From assembly GCF_900198195.1 (NCBI RefSeq), contig NZ_LT899436.1:3439001-3503000 (forward strand): a stretch of DNA of 64,000 bases, written 5' to 3'. Numbering within the stretch: the stretch's first letter is position 1; each line of letters begins with the position of its first letter. Both the position numbers and the translations under genes were made by a program. The stretch is from Tenacibaculum jejuense. Its GTDB lineage: Bacteria; Bacteroidota; Bacteroidia; Flavobacteriales; Flavobacteriaceae. Below, in pieces: positions 54,773 to 64,000 of this stretch. The notes beneath the pieces are model-generated. The model worked only from the letters and a program-made list of their open reading frames with translations. It was not told where the DNA came from and searched no databases.

Positions 54773-54783
54773 AATTATTGAAA
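54766..54783. promoter_or_regulatory. palindrome TTTCAA-N6-TTGAAA, site 3 (operator over the GbsR promoter)
   Basis: Identical to site 1 over 18 bases; it covers the -33 box of the GbsR promoter. Position and symmetry are what is expected of an autoregulatory operator for a dimeric winged-helix protein. Confidence 0.65.
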
Positions 54784-54794
54784 ATTAAATATTT

Positions 54795-55169
54795 TCAATT
54801 CTGATTATTCTGGTAACTTTTTTCTAAAAACCAAGTTAAATATAGAGCTAAGAATATTGCAACTCCCGAAAAAACACAATCATTATAGAATCTAAAATAG
54901 TTTTTTAATGCCGCTAGGTAAAAAATAAAGTAAAGAATAATGGAAGAAAAGTAAAATATAAACACCGACTTTGCAGGTTTAAGATCGCTATTTGACAAGG
55001 ATAAAACGAAAGTAAAAAGTACTTGGTAACCTCCTAGTACGATAGCAGACAATAATGCTAGAATTTGTAATTCTAAACTTATATCTAAAATAAAAAAGAA
55101 AAATAAAATTCCAGACACTACCATAAAGAACCTATTAATTTTTATACCGATTTTTAATATTCTATTCAT
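54795..55169 (-). CDS. four-helix membrane protein, paralogue 1 of the cluster
   Basis: This 124-residue protein has four helices with the shared INRFFMVVSGILFFFFIL start, VLGGYQVLFTFVLSL in helix 2 and IFLALYLTWFLEKSYQ at the end. It is upstream of the GbsR gene and divergent from the sigma factor gene across 219 bases of AT-rich DNA. Confidence 0.7.
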   Translation of the reverse strand: MNRILKIGIKINRFFMVVSGILFFFFILDISLELQILALLSAIVLGGYQVLFTFVLSLSNSDLKPAKSVFIFYFSSIILYFIFYLAALKNYFRFYNDCVFSGVAIFLALYLTWFLEKSYQNNQN

Positions 55170-55388
55170 CTATCTAATTTATATTTTAAAAATTTTCTTC
55201 AAAAAAAAGTTTTTTTTCCTATTACCAATTTTACCAATATATATCTGCAAACACTCAATTAAAAAGCGTTTTATCGATTTTTATACAATAACTCAATTCT
55301 TATCTTTTAAATATTAATTTCTATTTTTTTTTGAATTCGTGTAATATTTTTAAAACTAAAAATACTAATCAGATAAAGAATATATTTT

Positions 55389-55871
55389 TTGAGTAACGAT
55401 TTTTATATAACGTCAATTTTACCTCATTCGGGAATCATAATTAAAATCTGTAGAGCTTATACAGACTCTGAAGAAGATTTTGAAGATTTTTATCAAGAGG
55501 CTTGTTTACAAATTTGGAAAAGTAGAAGTTCATTTCAAGAGAAATCGAAATGGTCTACTTGGGTGTACAGAATTACCTTAAATGTTTGTTTAACCTTAAC
55601 AAAAAAGAATAAGAGAAAACATTTAAATAGTGATCATTTTTTGGAACCATCTGAAGGAAACAAAGCTTTTGAGAACGAACATTTAAATTTACTATACGAT
55701 GCTATTAAAAGACTTTCTGAAGTAGATAGAGCTATTATTTTATTGCATCTTGAAGAAAATCCTTACAAAGAAATTGCTGCAATTATTGGAACTCGCGCTA
55801 ACAATATTGCTGTTCGAATTAATAGAATTAAAAAACAATTAAAAGTATTACTTGATGGAAAAATCAATTGA
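55389..55871 (+). CDS. ECF sigma factor (sigma-70 family), TTG start
   Basis: This 160-residue protein has region 2 (DFEDFYQEACLQIWKSRSSFQEKSKWSTWVYRITLNVCL) and region 4 (LSEVDRAIILLHLEENPYKEIAAIIGTRANNIAVRINRIKKQL). No ATG fits; TTG at 55389 gives a complete domain. The next gene overlaps its end by 17 bases and encodes a membrane protein, the expected place of an anti-sigma factor. It could direct the neighbouring cluster, but no test is possible here. Confidence 0.88.
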   Translation: MSNDFYITSILPHSGIIIKICRAYTDSEEDFEDFYQEACLQIWKSRSSFQEKSKWSTWVYRITLNVCLTLTKKNKRKHLNSDHFLEPSEGNKAFENEHLNLLYDAIKRLSEVDRAIILLHLEENPYKEIAAIIGTRANNIAVRINRIKKQLKVLLDGKIN

Positions 55872-56475
55872 AAAGATATGGAATGAAGCTTTTGTAGATG
55901 AACAATCTTTAATTGCTCCTAGGATTAATAATTTATACAATCAGAAATCAAAATCGATAGTGAATAAAATTAAAAGAACCTATGAATTTGATAATAAAGG
56001 TCTATTACCAATGGCAGGAATTGTAGCTATTGGAGGAATATTATTGTCGGAAACCATTATTGGTTTGTATGGAACTATTTTAATTCTGTGCTTGTATTAT
56101 TATAACACAAAACTATTAAGTAGATTTTCTAACTTAGATGTAAAATCAGATAATTTAACTTATTTAAAAAACTACAGAAAAGTAATAAAATCAGTTTCTT
56201 TAGCTACGAAACGAATGTTCATTTTTGTGATTCCGTTTGTCGTCTTGTCTATTTTTATTTTAGCTTTCTTTGTAAAAGAAAAAAGTTTCTTGTCACTATT
56301 TATTAAAGAAGAAACTACCCTTTTAGAAATTATAGGAATTGGTGGATCGGTAGCACTTATTGTTTCAATACTTGCGATGCTAGTTTTTAAACTTTCAACT
56401 AAATTACTATATGGTACTTTATTCTCTAAATTAGATGATCTTATTAATGAAATCGAGGGTTTAAAAAATAAATAA
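55855..56475 (+). CDS. membrane protein, probable anti-sigma partner
   Basis: This 206-residue protein has a cytoplasmic N-terminus (MEKSIEKIWNEAFVDEQSLIAP) and four helices (about 50-82, 118-140, 157-180). It lacks a visible zinc HxxxCxxC motif. The 17-base overlap with the sigma gene and topology support an anti-sigma role by context only. Confidence 0.65.
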   Translation: MEKSIEKIWNEAFVDEQSLIAPRINNLYNQKSKSIVNKIKRTYEFDNKGLLPMAGIVAIGGILLSETIIGLYGTILILCLYYYNTKLLSRFSNLDVKSDNLTYLKNYRKVIKSVSLATKRMFIFVIPFVVLSIFILAFFVKEKSFLSLFIKEETTLLEIIGIGGSVALIVSILAMLVFKLSTKLLYGTLFSKLDDLINEIEGLKNK

Positions 56476-56480
56476 ACTAC

Positions 56481-56517
56481 AATCGTCATCTTCATAAACT
56501 GAGATGACGATTTTTAT
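56481..56517. terminator. bidirectional intrinsic terminator
   Basis: AATCGTCATCT (56481-56491) pairs with AGATGACGATT (56502-56512) around a 10-base loop, followed by T residues. It lies between convergent genes. Confidence 0.8.
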
Positions 56518-56523
56518 TTAGTA

Positions 56524-58629
56524 TCAAATTGATTTCTTCTGTAAAATAGTTAAAGCTACTCGAATTTGTTCATACGGAACTTTCTCTCCTAAAAATTCAA
56601 AATATGGTTTTAATGCGGTTTCATTTTTTAATACTTTCTTCGCATTTGCAACTTCTTTTATTGTTTCTGGTGAAGTAAACTGATCTAAATTGATATCTTT
56701 TCCTTCTAGATATAATTTCGATAAATGAGAGAATATTGTGGGTATTTTTAAAGCTCTCGCTTCTGCGATTTCTTCAATAGTTAAACCTTGACTGTATAAT
56801 TTAAAGGTTTCTAAAGCTGTGTTTTTTTTACCTCTTTTCTTCTCTTCAAGGAAATTTTTAATCTCTTCCATAAACTCTCCCCCATATACCTCAAGTTTAC
56901 GCTGTCCTACTCCACTAATGGATAAAAACTCATTATCTGTTAACGGACGATCTTTTTCTATTTCTCGCAGTGTAGCATCATTAAAAACTAAATAAGCAGC
57001 AATATTTTCTTCTGTTGCGATTTTATAACGTAATGCTCTTAAACGCTCAAATAAACTATCTTTTTTAACAGTTTTAGTTGTTTTAGCTACTATTCTTTTT
57101 TCTTCTTTTTTAATTTCTACAGGTGCTGTTAATTGAATCTTTTCTCCTTCAAATAATACCTTTTTTGAAAAATCTGTTAACTGTAAAGCATTATTTAAAT
57201 GAAACGCAATTTGACAATACCCTTGATTGACTAATTGCACTAAATAATGCTGCCAATCTCTCCAAGAAATATCTTTTCCTACTCCGTAGGTTTTTAATGT
57301 ATTGTAATTTTTATCTAAAACTGTGGCATTTTGTGCTCCTCTAAGAACATCAATTACTGTTCCCATAGCTTCTTTTCCTTTCAATCTGAAAATTGCTGAC
57401 AAAGCTTTTTGAGCAATTACAGTTCCATCAAAAAATTGAGGTGGATTTTTACATACGTCGCAATTCCCACAGTTTTCTTCAATTAGCTCTCCAAAATAAC
57501 TCAACAAAATCTTTCTTCTACAAACTGTAGCTTCAGCAAACTGCTTCATACGATCTAATTTTGCTTCTTGTACTTCTTTATTACTCGTTCCTTCTATAAA
57601 CTGTCGCAATTGTATTACATCGGCATAACTATGAAATAATAAAGCTTTAGCTGGTAGACCATCTCTTCCTGAACGTCCGATTTCCTGATAATATCCTTCA
57701 ATATTTTTAGGCATATTGTAATGAATTACCCAACGAACATTCGATTTATCGATTCCCATTCCAAAAGCAATAGTTGCGCAAATAATTTGCACATCATCTT
57801 TTACGAAAGCTTCTTGAGTTTTTGCTCGTTCTTCAAAAGATAATCCAGCATGGTATGCGCTTGCATCTATATTTTGTTCTTGTAATTTTTTAGCTAATTG
57901 TTCCGTAGCTTTTCTACTTAGACAATAGATAATTCCAGCTTCATCTGGTGATCTCTTTATGAAATTAATAATTTGTTTAATTCTTTCATTTCCTGGACGA
58001 ACTTCTAAGCTAATATTAGCTCTATTGAATGAACTGATAAAACGTGTAGCGTGTGTAATTACCAATTGTTCTACAATATCTTCTTGTGTTGCCTTATCTG
58101 CTGTTGCTGTTAATGCAACTATTGGAACTTCTGGAAGTGATTTTTTCAAAAAAGCAAGTTGCTTGTATGATGGTCTAAAATCGTGCCCCCATGATGAAAT
58201 ACAGTGTGCTTCATCTATAGCTATACAACTTATATAAGTCTGATTTAAGATATTTTGAAGTAATGGTAAACTTTCTGGAGCTACGTATAACAATTTAATC
58301 TTTCGTTCGGCTACTGCATTAAAAACAGCATCTTGATCTTCTTTAGATTGACTGCTATTATAGTACATCGCTGGAATACCATTGGCTCTTAAACTATCAA
58401 CTTGATCTTTCATTAGAGCAATTAATGGTGAAATAACTAGTGTAACTCCATCAAAAAATAATGCTGGTAATTGATAACAAATTGATTTACCTCCACCGGT
58501 TGGCATAATTACAAGTGTATCTTTTTTTTCTAATACATTGGTAATTATTTTTTGCTGATCTAGTCGAAAACTATCGTAACCAAAATTAGTTTTTAACTTT
58601 TCTAACAATGCTTCTTCTTGGTATTCCAT
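56524..58629 (-). CDS. recQ: RecQ-family ATP-dependent DNA helicase
   Basis: This 701-residue protein unwinds DNA 3' to 5' in recombination and repair. It has Walker [17 protein letters not shown] box [16 protein letters not shown], motif [12 protein letters not shown], a four-Cys zinc site (CRRKILL, CGNCDVC), a winged helix, an HRDC domain (about residues 520-600) and a C-terminal helix-turn-helix extension. Length and order are typical of Bacteroidota RecQ. Confidence 0.96.
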   Translation of the reverse strand: MEYQEEALLEKLKTNFGYDSFRLDQQKIITNVLEKKDTLVIMPTGGGKSICYQLPALFFDGVTLVISPLIALMKDQVDSLRANGIPAMYYNSSQSKEDQDAVFNAVAERKIKLLYVAPESLPLLQNILNQTYISCIAIDEAHCISSWGHDFRPSYKQLAFLKKSLPEVPIVALTATADKATQEDIVEQLVITHATRFISSFNRANISLEVRPGNERIKQIINFIKRSPDEAGIIYCLSRKATEQLAKKLQEQNIDASAYHAGLSFEERAKTQEAFVKDDVQIICATIAFGMGIDKSNVRWVIHYNMPKNIEGYYQEIGRSGRDGLPAKALLFHSYADVIQLRQFIEGTSNKEVQEAKLDRMKQFAEATVCRRKILLSYFGELIEENCGNCDVCKNPPQFFDGTVIAQKALSAIFRLKGKEAMGTVIDVLRGAQNATVLDKNYNTLKTYGVGKDISWRDWQHYLVQLVNQGYCQIAFHLNNALQLTDFSKKVLFEGEKIQLTAPVEIKKEEKRIVAKTTKTVKKDSLFERLRALRYKIATEENIAAYLVFNDATLREIEKDRPLTDNEFLSISGVGQRKLEVYGGEFMEEIKNFLEEKKRGKKNTALETFKLYSQGLTIEEIAEARALKIPTIFSHLSKLYLEGKDINLDQFTSPETIKEVANAKKVLKNETALKPYFEFLGEKVPYEQIRVALTILQKKSI

Positions 58630-58650
58630 CCGGCAAAAATAAGCATAAAA

Positions 58651-58680
58651 AAAGCGAAGTTTTTTACCACTTCGCTTTCT
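58651..58680 (-). terminator. terminator of the tricorn-like protease gene
   Basis: AAAGCGAAGT (58651-58660) pairs with ACTTCGCTTT (58669-58678). On the minus strand seven T residues follow. It lies between the protease stop and the recQ start. Confidence 0.8.
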
Positions 58681-58700
58681 AAAAAAATAAAATTTATTTT

Positions 58701-61700
58701 TTATCTAATGTCTTGTAAAAGAACTTCTACAGCTTTTTTAAGCTGAGCATCTTCCCCTCTATCTTTCCATCCTGGTGCATTTTTCACCAAGTAATCTGGA
58801 ACAGCTGGTGCTTCATTTTCCATGTTCTTCCCTGATTGTTTCACATACCAAGCTCTGAAAGGCATACGAATAAATCCGTTTTGTAATCCTGCTCCTCCAG
58901 TAGAGATTACGGCTCCGAATGTTGGCTGACCAACTAATTTACCTAAACCTAAATTTTTGAATGCATGAGAGAAAATTTCTGCATTAGAATAACTATTCTC
59001 ATTACATAAAGCTACAACAGGCTTCGTGTTTACAGATAAAATCGCTCTTTCGTTGTATGGATAATGCTTTTCGAATTTCTTATGATTTTTTAGAGACTTA
59101 GTAGCTCCTCTAGGAACTGTATACGCATGTTGTTTTACATTTAATACAGCCATTAATCTATCTGTAGTCCATCCTCCACCATTATATCTCACATCAATTA
59201 CAATTCCTTTTTTACCATAACCACTTGCTTTTAATTCTCTTTCGAAACGTTCGAAACTTGGTTGATTCATTCCTTGAATATGGATGTAACCTAATTGTCC
59301 GTTTGAATACTCATCAACTAGTTTTTTTCTTGAACGAATCCATTCTTCATATTGAAGTCTTCTTAAATTTCTTTGAGGACGTAATACCACTTCTTTACCA
59401 GAACTTAATGTTAATAAAGTTTCTGTATTGATCGTATTTTTAAGTGCTTTATAAAAACTTTCTCTTTTCGGAACTTCAATTCCGTTTACATGAGTAATTA
59501 CATCTCCTACATTTAATTTACTCTTAGATTTATCTGATACAGAGTTTGGTAAAACATAATTTACTTTCGCTCCATTGCTTGTATCTGTTACATCTAATCC
59601 TAATAAACCTATTTTATCAGAAGGATTCGGTGGAGTAAAACTTCTATACCCCATATGACTCGCATTTAATTGTCCTAATAATAAATTGAACATATACGAA
59701 TAGTCTTGATCTGTAGTTGCAGATAAAACCCAAGGTTTATATCTTTTTACTAAACCATTCCAATCATAACCATGGAAATTAGGATCGTAAAAACCTGCTG
59801 TTAACGCTCTAATTCCTTCATTAAATACTTGTTCGTTAATCTTACCTCTATACTTTGTGTATGTTGCTTTATGAGGATAAACTGTAATTCTATCTGACTT
59901 TGTATTTAATTCTTTTAAAACTCCACCAGCTGTGAAGTATAACTTTCCTTTCTGTAATGAAAATCCTCCAGCTCTACTTCCACCTTTAATAGCCTTAGGT
60001 TTAGAACCATCCCACTTAATTTTATATAAATTTCTTCTTTTAGAAGATGGATCTGTAGCAGAATAATACATAAAATTACTATCACCACTAAATGCTAAAC
60101 TAAATTCGTCGTCTGATAAAGAAGTAACCTGAACTAATCTATCGAAAATTCTTTCTTCGTCAATTTTAACTACGACAGACTTTTTCTTAGGTTTCTTTGT
60201 TTTTTTAGCTGCATCTTTTTTTGCATCTTTAGATTTCTTTTCGTCTTCTTCTTTATAATAATCTCCTTCTTCGTGATCTATTCTTGATTTTTCCCAATCT
60301 TCTTTTTGTAACCAAACCATCCAAACATCATAATTGATATCATTTCTATTTGAAAGGAATGCTAATTTCTTCCCGTCTGGACTCCAAACTGGATTGATAT
60401 CGTTTCTTGGGTGCATACTTACATTCATTTTTTTACTCTTATCTGCAACAGATTGAATAAAAATTTCAGTATCAAAATCTAAATCAGTTTGAGAATATGC
60501 GATGTATTTACTATCTGGACTCCAAGAAACTCCTTGAGGAGCAGACCATGTATCAACAAAAGTTTCTTTATTCTTTAACTTACCATCTTCAATATCTGCA
60601 ATAATTAATTTACCTCTACCTACTTGATAAGCAATTTTTTTCTGATCTGGAGAAATTATAAATCCTTGAATATCTTCTTTTGCACTAGTTAGTTTTTCAT
60701 TCTTGATTTTTAAAGATCTTTCTATTCCAACTTTATCATCAGCTGAAGTTACTTTATATAATTGAAATAAACCATCTCTATCAGATAAAAACACTACTGT
60801 TTTGTCATCAAACCATCCAACACTTTTATCGCTGTAAGGATCTTTACTAACATTGTTAGTTCTCTTTTTCTCTTTGTTGTTCTCTTTTACAAAAATTTCT
60901 CCGTCAATAGCAACAGCAGCCATTTTTCCATTTGGTGAAATTGCAAAATTTCCAATTCCTCTGGTTGTTGTTCTTGAAGTTTCATCATTTATCCTGTTGT
61001 CTGAAGAGATATTCATTGTTAATTTAGATGAGCTTCCATTCTTCAGTTGGAAAACAGATATTCCAGATGTATACACTATAGTTCCATTATTACTCACAGA
61101 ATAAGAACGAACTCCATTTTTACTTAAGCTTGTTAATTTTTGTTTAGTTCCATCTACTTGACCATCTGAGATAAGTTTTTGCTTATAAATGTTATATCTA
61201 CCACTCTCAGCACCTACATAATATAGATTACCTTCTGCATCCCAAGCTGGAGAATGATCATTTTTATTACTTGTTGTAATTTGGATATACTTTTTTGTAG
61301 CTGTGTTGTAAATCCAAATATCTCTTTGTGCAGAACCAGAATAGTCTTCTCGTGCAATTCTACAAGCTCCTTTTGTAAATGCTATCAATTTTCCATCAGG
61401 AGAAGCAGTAGCCATTTCTCCGTAGGCATTTAATAAACGGGTTGGTGTTCCACCTTTTGCATTCACAGTATACATTTGTTGATCCCACTCAGGACCAGCA
61501 AAAATACGTTTAGTTGTAAAAATTATATTTCCGTCTTTACCCCAAGAAGTTGGAGTATTTGAAGCTGGATAATACGTTAATTGTTTAGGTACACCTCCAT
61601 TTGTAGAAGTAACAAAAATATTTGAGTTTCCTTTTCTATCTGATGAAAAAGCTATTTCATTTCCGCTTTTATTCCAGATAGGATCAGTCTCATAAGCTTT

Positions 61701-61883
61701 ATTTATGGTTAATCGTTTAGCTCCTTTGGTGTTGAGATCATATACCCATATATCTCCATAATAACTAAATGCTATTTCATTAGCATTGGGGCTTATAGCA
61801 GGTTTTCGTATTAACTGACCTTGTATGGACGTTACTCCAATAAAAGTTAGTAACACTAATAAAGTAGTTTGTTTTAAATTCAT
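58701..61883 (-). CDS. tricorn-like S41 peptidase with TolB/WD40 propellers and PDZ domain
   Basis: This 1060-residue protein has a signal peptide cut near IQGQ. Two beta-propellers of TolB/PD40 repeats follow (residues about 25-640, with repeats such as [12 protein letters not shown] and [13 protein letters not shown]). A highly charged Lys/Asp linker lies near 560-575. Then come a helical domain, a PDZ domain (about 760-840, [13 protein letters not shown]) and an S41 domain with the nucleophile region [14 protein letters not shown]. It is probably periplasmic and degrades peptides entering through the propeller. Monocistronic. Confidence 0.9.
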   Translation of the reverse strand: MNLKQTTLLVLLTFIGVTSIQGQLIRKPAISPNANEIAFSYYGDIWVYDLNTKGAKRLTINKAYETDPIWNKSGNEIAFSSDRKGNSNIFVTSTNGGVPKQLTYYPASNTPTSWGKDGNIIFTTKRIFAGPEWDQQMYTVNAKGGTPTRLLNAYGEMATASPDGKLIAFTKGACRIAREDYSGSAQRDIWIYNTATKKYIQITTSNKNDHSPAWDAEGNLYYVGAESGRYNIYKQKLISDGQVDGTKQKLTSLSKNGVRSYSVSNNGTIVYTSGISVFQLKNGSSSKLTMNISSDNRINDETSRTTTRGIGNFAISPNGKMAAVAIDGEIFVKENNKEKKRTNNVSKDPYSDKSVGWFDDKTVVFLSDRDGLFQLYKVTSADDKVGIERSLKIKNEKLTSAKEDIQGFIISPDQKKIAYQVGRGKLIIADIEDGKLKNKETFVDTWSAPQGVSWSPDSKYIAYSQTDLDFDTEIFIQSVADKSKKMNVSMHPRNDINPVWSPDGKKLAFLSNRNDINYDVWMVWLQKEDWEKSRIDHEEGDYYKEEDEKKSKDAKKDAAKKTKKPKKKSVVVKIDEERIFDRLVQVTSLSDDEFSLAFSGDSNFMYYSATDPSSKRRNLYKIKWDGSKPKAIKGGSRAGGFSLQKGKLYFTAGGVLKELNTKSDRITVYPHKATYTKYRGKINEQVFNEGIRALTAGFYDPNFHGYDWNGLVKRYKPWVLSATTDQDYSYMFNLLLGQLNASHMGYRSFTPPNPSDKIGLLGLDVTDTSNGAKVNYVLPNSVSDKSKSKLNVGDVITHVNGIEVPKRESFYKALKNTINTETLLTLSSGKEVVLRPQRNLRRLQYEEWIRSRKKLVDEYSNGQLGYIHIQGMNQPSFERFERELKASGYGKKGIVIDVRYNGGGWTTDRLMAVLNVKQHAYTVPRGATKSLKNHKKFEKHYPYNERAILSVNTKPVVALCNENSYSNAEIFSHAFKNLGLGKLVGQPTFGAVISTGGAGLQNGFIRMPFRAWYVKQSGKNMENEAPAVPDYLVKNAPGWKDRGEDAQLKKAVEVLLQDIR

Positions 61884-62013
61884 TATCCTTATATTTATTA
61901 TACAACGAATTTAAAGTTTTCTTGGATAGTTGGTAGTTTTTTTAATATTTGTTTAACAACTCAGTTGCAATAAAAGCTTTTAGAAATCTAATTTTAACGT
62001 TTTAAGATAAAAT

Positions 62014-62562
62014 TTACTCGGCAATAAGTTCATCTATTTTCTTTCTAAAACTTTTACTATTCCAATTAGCAGAGCCCGATTTATCTACTCTAATATTTCC
62101 TTGTGTATCTATTACAAAAGTTCTGGGAATAGAAGTTACAGGAGGTAATTCTTTCGGAAAATCATGATTGGATTGATAAACTGGAAATTCATACCCATGT
62201 TTTTTAAAAAACTCATTTAAAGTTCTAACATCATCACTTGTAATGAATACAAATGCAACCTTTCCTTTATAATCGTTATAAAAATCTTGAATGTATGGTA
62301 ACTCTGCTATACAAGGAGGACACCAAGTTGCCCAAAAGTTTAAGAAAACGACTTTTCCTTTAAATTCAGCAAAATTGGCGTTATAAGTATTTAAACCTGT
62401 TAACTTCCAGTTATAATCGAATATTCTTGCACTTCCTTCAGCTTTTTCTACAGTTGGAGAAAAAGATATTTGCCTTATAAACCAAACTCTACTTGGTTTA
62501 TATAAAATTAAGCATATCAATGCTATAAAAAGAATATTAGATAATGTAATATGTTTCTTCAA
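62014..62562 (-). CDS. TlpA-family thiol-disulfide oxidoreductase
   Basis: This 182-residue protein has an N-terminal membrane anchor (residues about 7-22) and a thioredoxin fold with WATWCPPCIAELP and the cis-Pro block SIPRTFVID. It reduces protein disulfides, for example in cytochrome c maturation, on the outside of the inner membrane. It is separate from the tlpA-like pair at 11524-12471. Confidence 0.92.
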   Translation of the reverse strand: MKKHITLSNILFIALICLILYKPSRVWFIRQISFSPTVEKAEGSARIFDYNWKLTGLNTYNANFAEFKGKVVFLNFWATWCPPCIAELPYIQDFYNDYKGKVAFVFITSDDVRTLNEFFKKHGYEFPVYQSNHDFPKELPPVTSIPRTFVIDTQGNIRVDKSGSANWNSKSFRKKIDELIAE

Positions 62563-62578
62563 ATCTGTTTAAATTAAG

Positions 62579-62611
62579 AAAAAGTACGAGTAAAAGTACT
62601 CGCACTTTTTT
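62579..62611. terminator. hairpin terminator between the NAD(P)-binding and tlpA genes
   Basis: AAAAAGTACGAGTA pairs with TACTCGCACTTTTT with one mismatch around a 4-base loop, with A and T runs on both sides. It ends the minus-strand NAD(P)-binding gene. Confidence 0.7.
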
Positions 62612-62669
62612 CCTTGGTCTTTCAATTTAAAGAAAACTAACATGTAGTATTCTAAAACTTTAGTTAAAC

Positions 62670-63302
62670 TTAATGAGAAACTCCTGGCGACTTTAACATA
62701 TACATATTGGTTCTCAATTGTTTTAAAATAAAATCTGCTACATCTGCTCTTGAAATTTTTAACTTTAAAGATTTTAAACTAGATGGAAAACCATGTAAAT
62801 ACTCTTCTGTTTTTTCTCCATCAGTAAAAGCACTTGGTTTTACAATCGTCCAATCTAAACTACTTGCTCTTACATATTTTTCTTGTAATTCATGATCTAG
62901 AAAAACTTGTTTTAAAAACCATCCGAACATGATATATTTCCAAAAGAAATTTAAATTATTATTACTTTCTCCCGTGCCTAAAGTACTCTGACAAATTAAT
63001 CTTTTCACATTATTTTTTTCCATGGCTTCAATAATGTTTTTTGTTCCGAATGATCTAACTGAACTTTTTCTACTCTTACCAGAACCTAAAACAATAATTA
63101 CTGCTTCCTTTCCTTTAATGGCTTCACTTACATCTTTTTTATTAAAAACATCTCCTTCAAAATATTGTAGTTTTTTATTCTTTACGTCTGATAGTTTACG
63201 TTTATCTCTACAAAATGCTGTTACATCATAACCTTGTTCTAAGGCCTGATTTACAACATGCTTCCCTACTGTTCCTGTAGCTCCAAATATTATAAGTTTC
63301 AT
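62670..63302 (-). CDS. NAD(P)-binding atypical SDR family protein
   Basis: This 210-residue protein starts with the Rossmann motif IIFGATGTVGKHVV and continues with a typical atypical-SDR pattern (DVTAFCRDKRKL, GDVFNKKDVSEAIKGKEAVI, LDWTIVKPSAFTDG). The family includes NmrA-like redox sensors and flavin or biliverdin reductases; catalytic Tyr is not evident. The AraC gene upstream (80 bases) is its probable regulator. Confidence 0.88.
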   Translation of the reverse strand: MKLIIFGATGTVGKHVVNQALEQGYDVTAFCRDKRKLSDVKNKKLQYFEGDVFNKKDVSEAIKGKEAVIIVLGSGKSRKSSVRSFGTKNIIEAMEKNNVKRLICQSTLGTGESNNNLNFFWKYIMFGWFLKQVFLDHELQEKYVRASSLDWTIVKPSAFTDGEKTEEYLHGFPSSLKSLKLKISRADVADFILKQLRTNMYMLKSPGVSH

Positions 63303-63382
63303 ATCTATTTATTTTAATATTACACCACAAAATTATTAGTAATGTCTATCTTAAAATTGAACAAAACCGACAAAATGAAAAT

Positions 63383-64000
63383 TTAAGCGATTTGATTTAA
63401 GTAGAATTTTGGAGTTTGACCAGTGTAACTTTTAAAAGTTCTTATAAAATGAGATTGATCTGAAAATCCGCTATCTAAGCCAACATCTAACAAAGTATCG
63501 AATTTAGATTGACTTAATAAATGAATAGAGCTTTGAAACTGAATAATTCTGGCAAACTGTTTTGGTGTTAAACCTACATAATTCATAAAATTTCTCTCTA
63601 AGGTTCGTTCTGTTATAGGAACTATCTCTAGAATTTCTTTCACTTTTATTTGGCCTTTTTTCTCTATAATAATTCGAATTACTCGTTCTATTATAGCATT
63701 TTCTGAAACTGTATTCGCCTTAATTAAACTTCTTATTAAGTTAAATAAAGTTGAAATCTGCTGATTTATTTCAGAAGTTTTTACTAATTCGTTTCGATAA
63801 AAGTTCGTATTTACATGATTTAACTGTAATAAATCGTAACAGTCGTCATTAAGAACTTTAGGCGCTATTCCTAAGAGATATTTTGAGGCAAATGGATATA
63901 GTTGAACTACAATATATTCGTGAGCACCTTTTACATCCAAAGAAATAGGCTGTAAAGTTTGTCCGTATAAAAACAACTCTGAAAGTTTTTTCTCTTTTGG
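63383..64000 (-). CDS. AraC-family transcriptional regulator (N-terminus outside the window)
   Basis: The frame is open to the last base of the window, so the start lies beyond 64000; 205 residues are visible. A cupin-like sensor part (VVQLYPFASKYLLGIAP) is followed by an AraC helix-turn-helix pair (VKEILEIVPITERTLERNFMNYVGLTPKQFARIIQFQ, DSGFSDQSHFIRTFKSYTGQTP). It resembles the AraC protein at 32443. Confidence 0.88.
   Translation of the reverse strand, partial: PKEKKLSELFLYGQTLQPISLDVKGAHEYIVVQLYPFASKYLLGIAPKVLNDDCYDLLQLNHVNTNFYRNELVKTSEINQQISTLFNLIRSLIKANTVSENAIIERVIRIIIEKKGQIKVKEILEIVPITERTLERNFMNYVGLTPKQFARIIQFQSSIHLLSQSKFDTLLDVGLDSGFSDQSHFIRTFKSYTGQTPKFYLNQIA

Overview
The window looks like core chromosome of a marine Bacteroidota, most likely a Flavobacteriaceae of the Tenacibaculum/Polaribacter type; the genus is an inference. 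The evidence is the very AT-rich sequence, TAnnTTTG-type promoters in place of E. coli boxes, a SusC/SusD pair, many short-signal lipoproteins, and families typical of this group (DUF4846, DUF4197, DUF4136, DUF5522, an ABC-permease/M1 peptidase fusion, a tricorn-like protease). I see no tRNA, rRNA, transposase, phage gene or CRISPR array.

Layout. 1-7.9 kb: end of a beta-propeller protein, a transglutaminase-like protein, DUF4846, kdsA (LPS Kdo synthesis) and three exported peptidases (M28, S8, M57). 7.9-9.2 kb: a non-coding tract with one partial and three full copies of a roughly 248-bp structured repeat. On the minus strand each copy ends in an intrinsic terminator, and the stems change between copies while pairing is kept. 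9.2-14.4 kb: the tpiA-prmA-clpS-unknown operon, an OppB-type permease with two tandem thioredoxin-like lipoproteins, and pyrF. 14.5-19.6 kb: a SusD/SusC pair with no enzyme beside it and a candidate small RNA just downstream. 19.9-27.9 kb: a LytTR regulator, a BtuF-like protein without signal peptide, small conserved proteins, and an ABC ATPase paired with a permease/M1 peptidase fusion. 27.9-32.4 kb: histidine degradation (hutH, hutU) with a divergent LysR regulator. 32.4-46.6 kb: AraC regulators, two beta-lactamase-fold hydrolases, a VanY-like peptidase, the fused B12 mutase IcmF, a run of small membrane and coiled-coil proteins, an MscS channel and DUF547. 46.7-48.7 kb: dps and a non-coding stretch with a second duplicated structured element. 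48.7-56.5 kb: a GbsR/MarR-controlled cluster of small membrane proteins, a DCC-family protein, a TIGR01777 SDR, SRPBCC and DUF2071, next to a divergent ECF sigma factor and probable anti-sigma protein. 56.5-64 kb: recQ, the tricorn-like protease, TlpA, an NAD(P)-binding protein and a truncated AraC gene.

How the parts work together. The strongest candidates for something undescribed are non-coding: the minus-strand repeat array at 8326-9184, the paired hairpin elements at 47421-47735, the candidate sRNA near the SusCD operon, and a nearly identical palindrome (TTTCAA-N6-TTGAAA) at three places around the GbsR gene, one of them overlapping that gene's own promoter. In the GbsR cluster, three four-helix membrane proteins are diverged copies of each other and two more small membrane proteins form a second paralogous pair. 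This suggests an expanded, co-regulated envelope system of unknown function.
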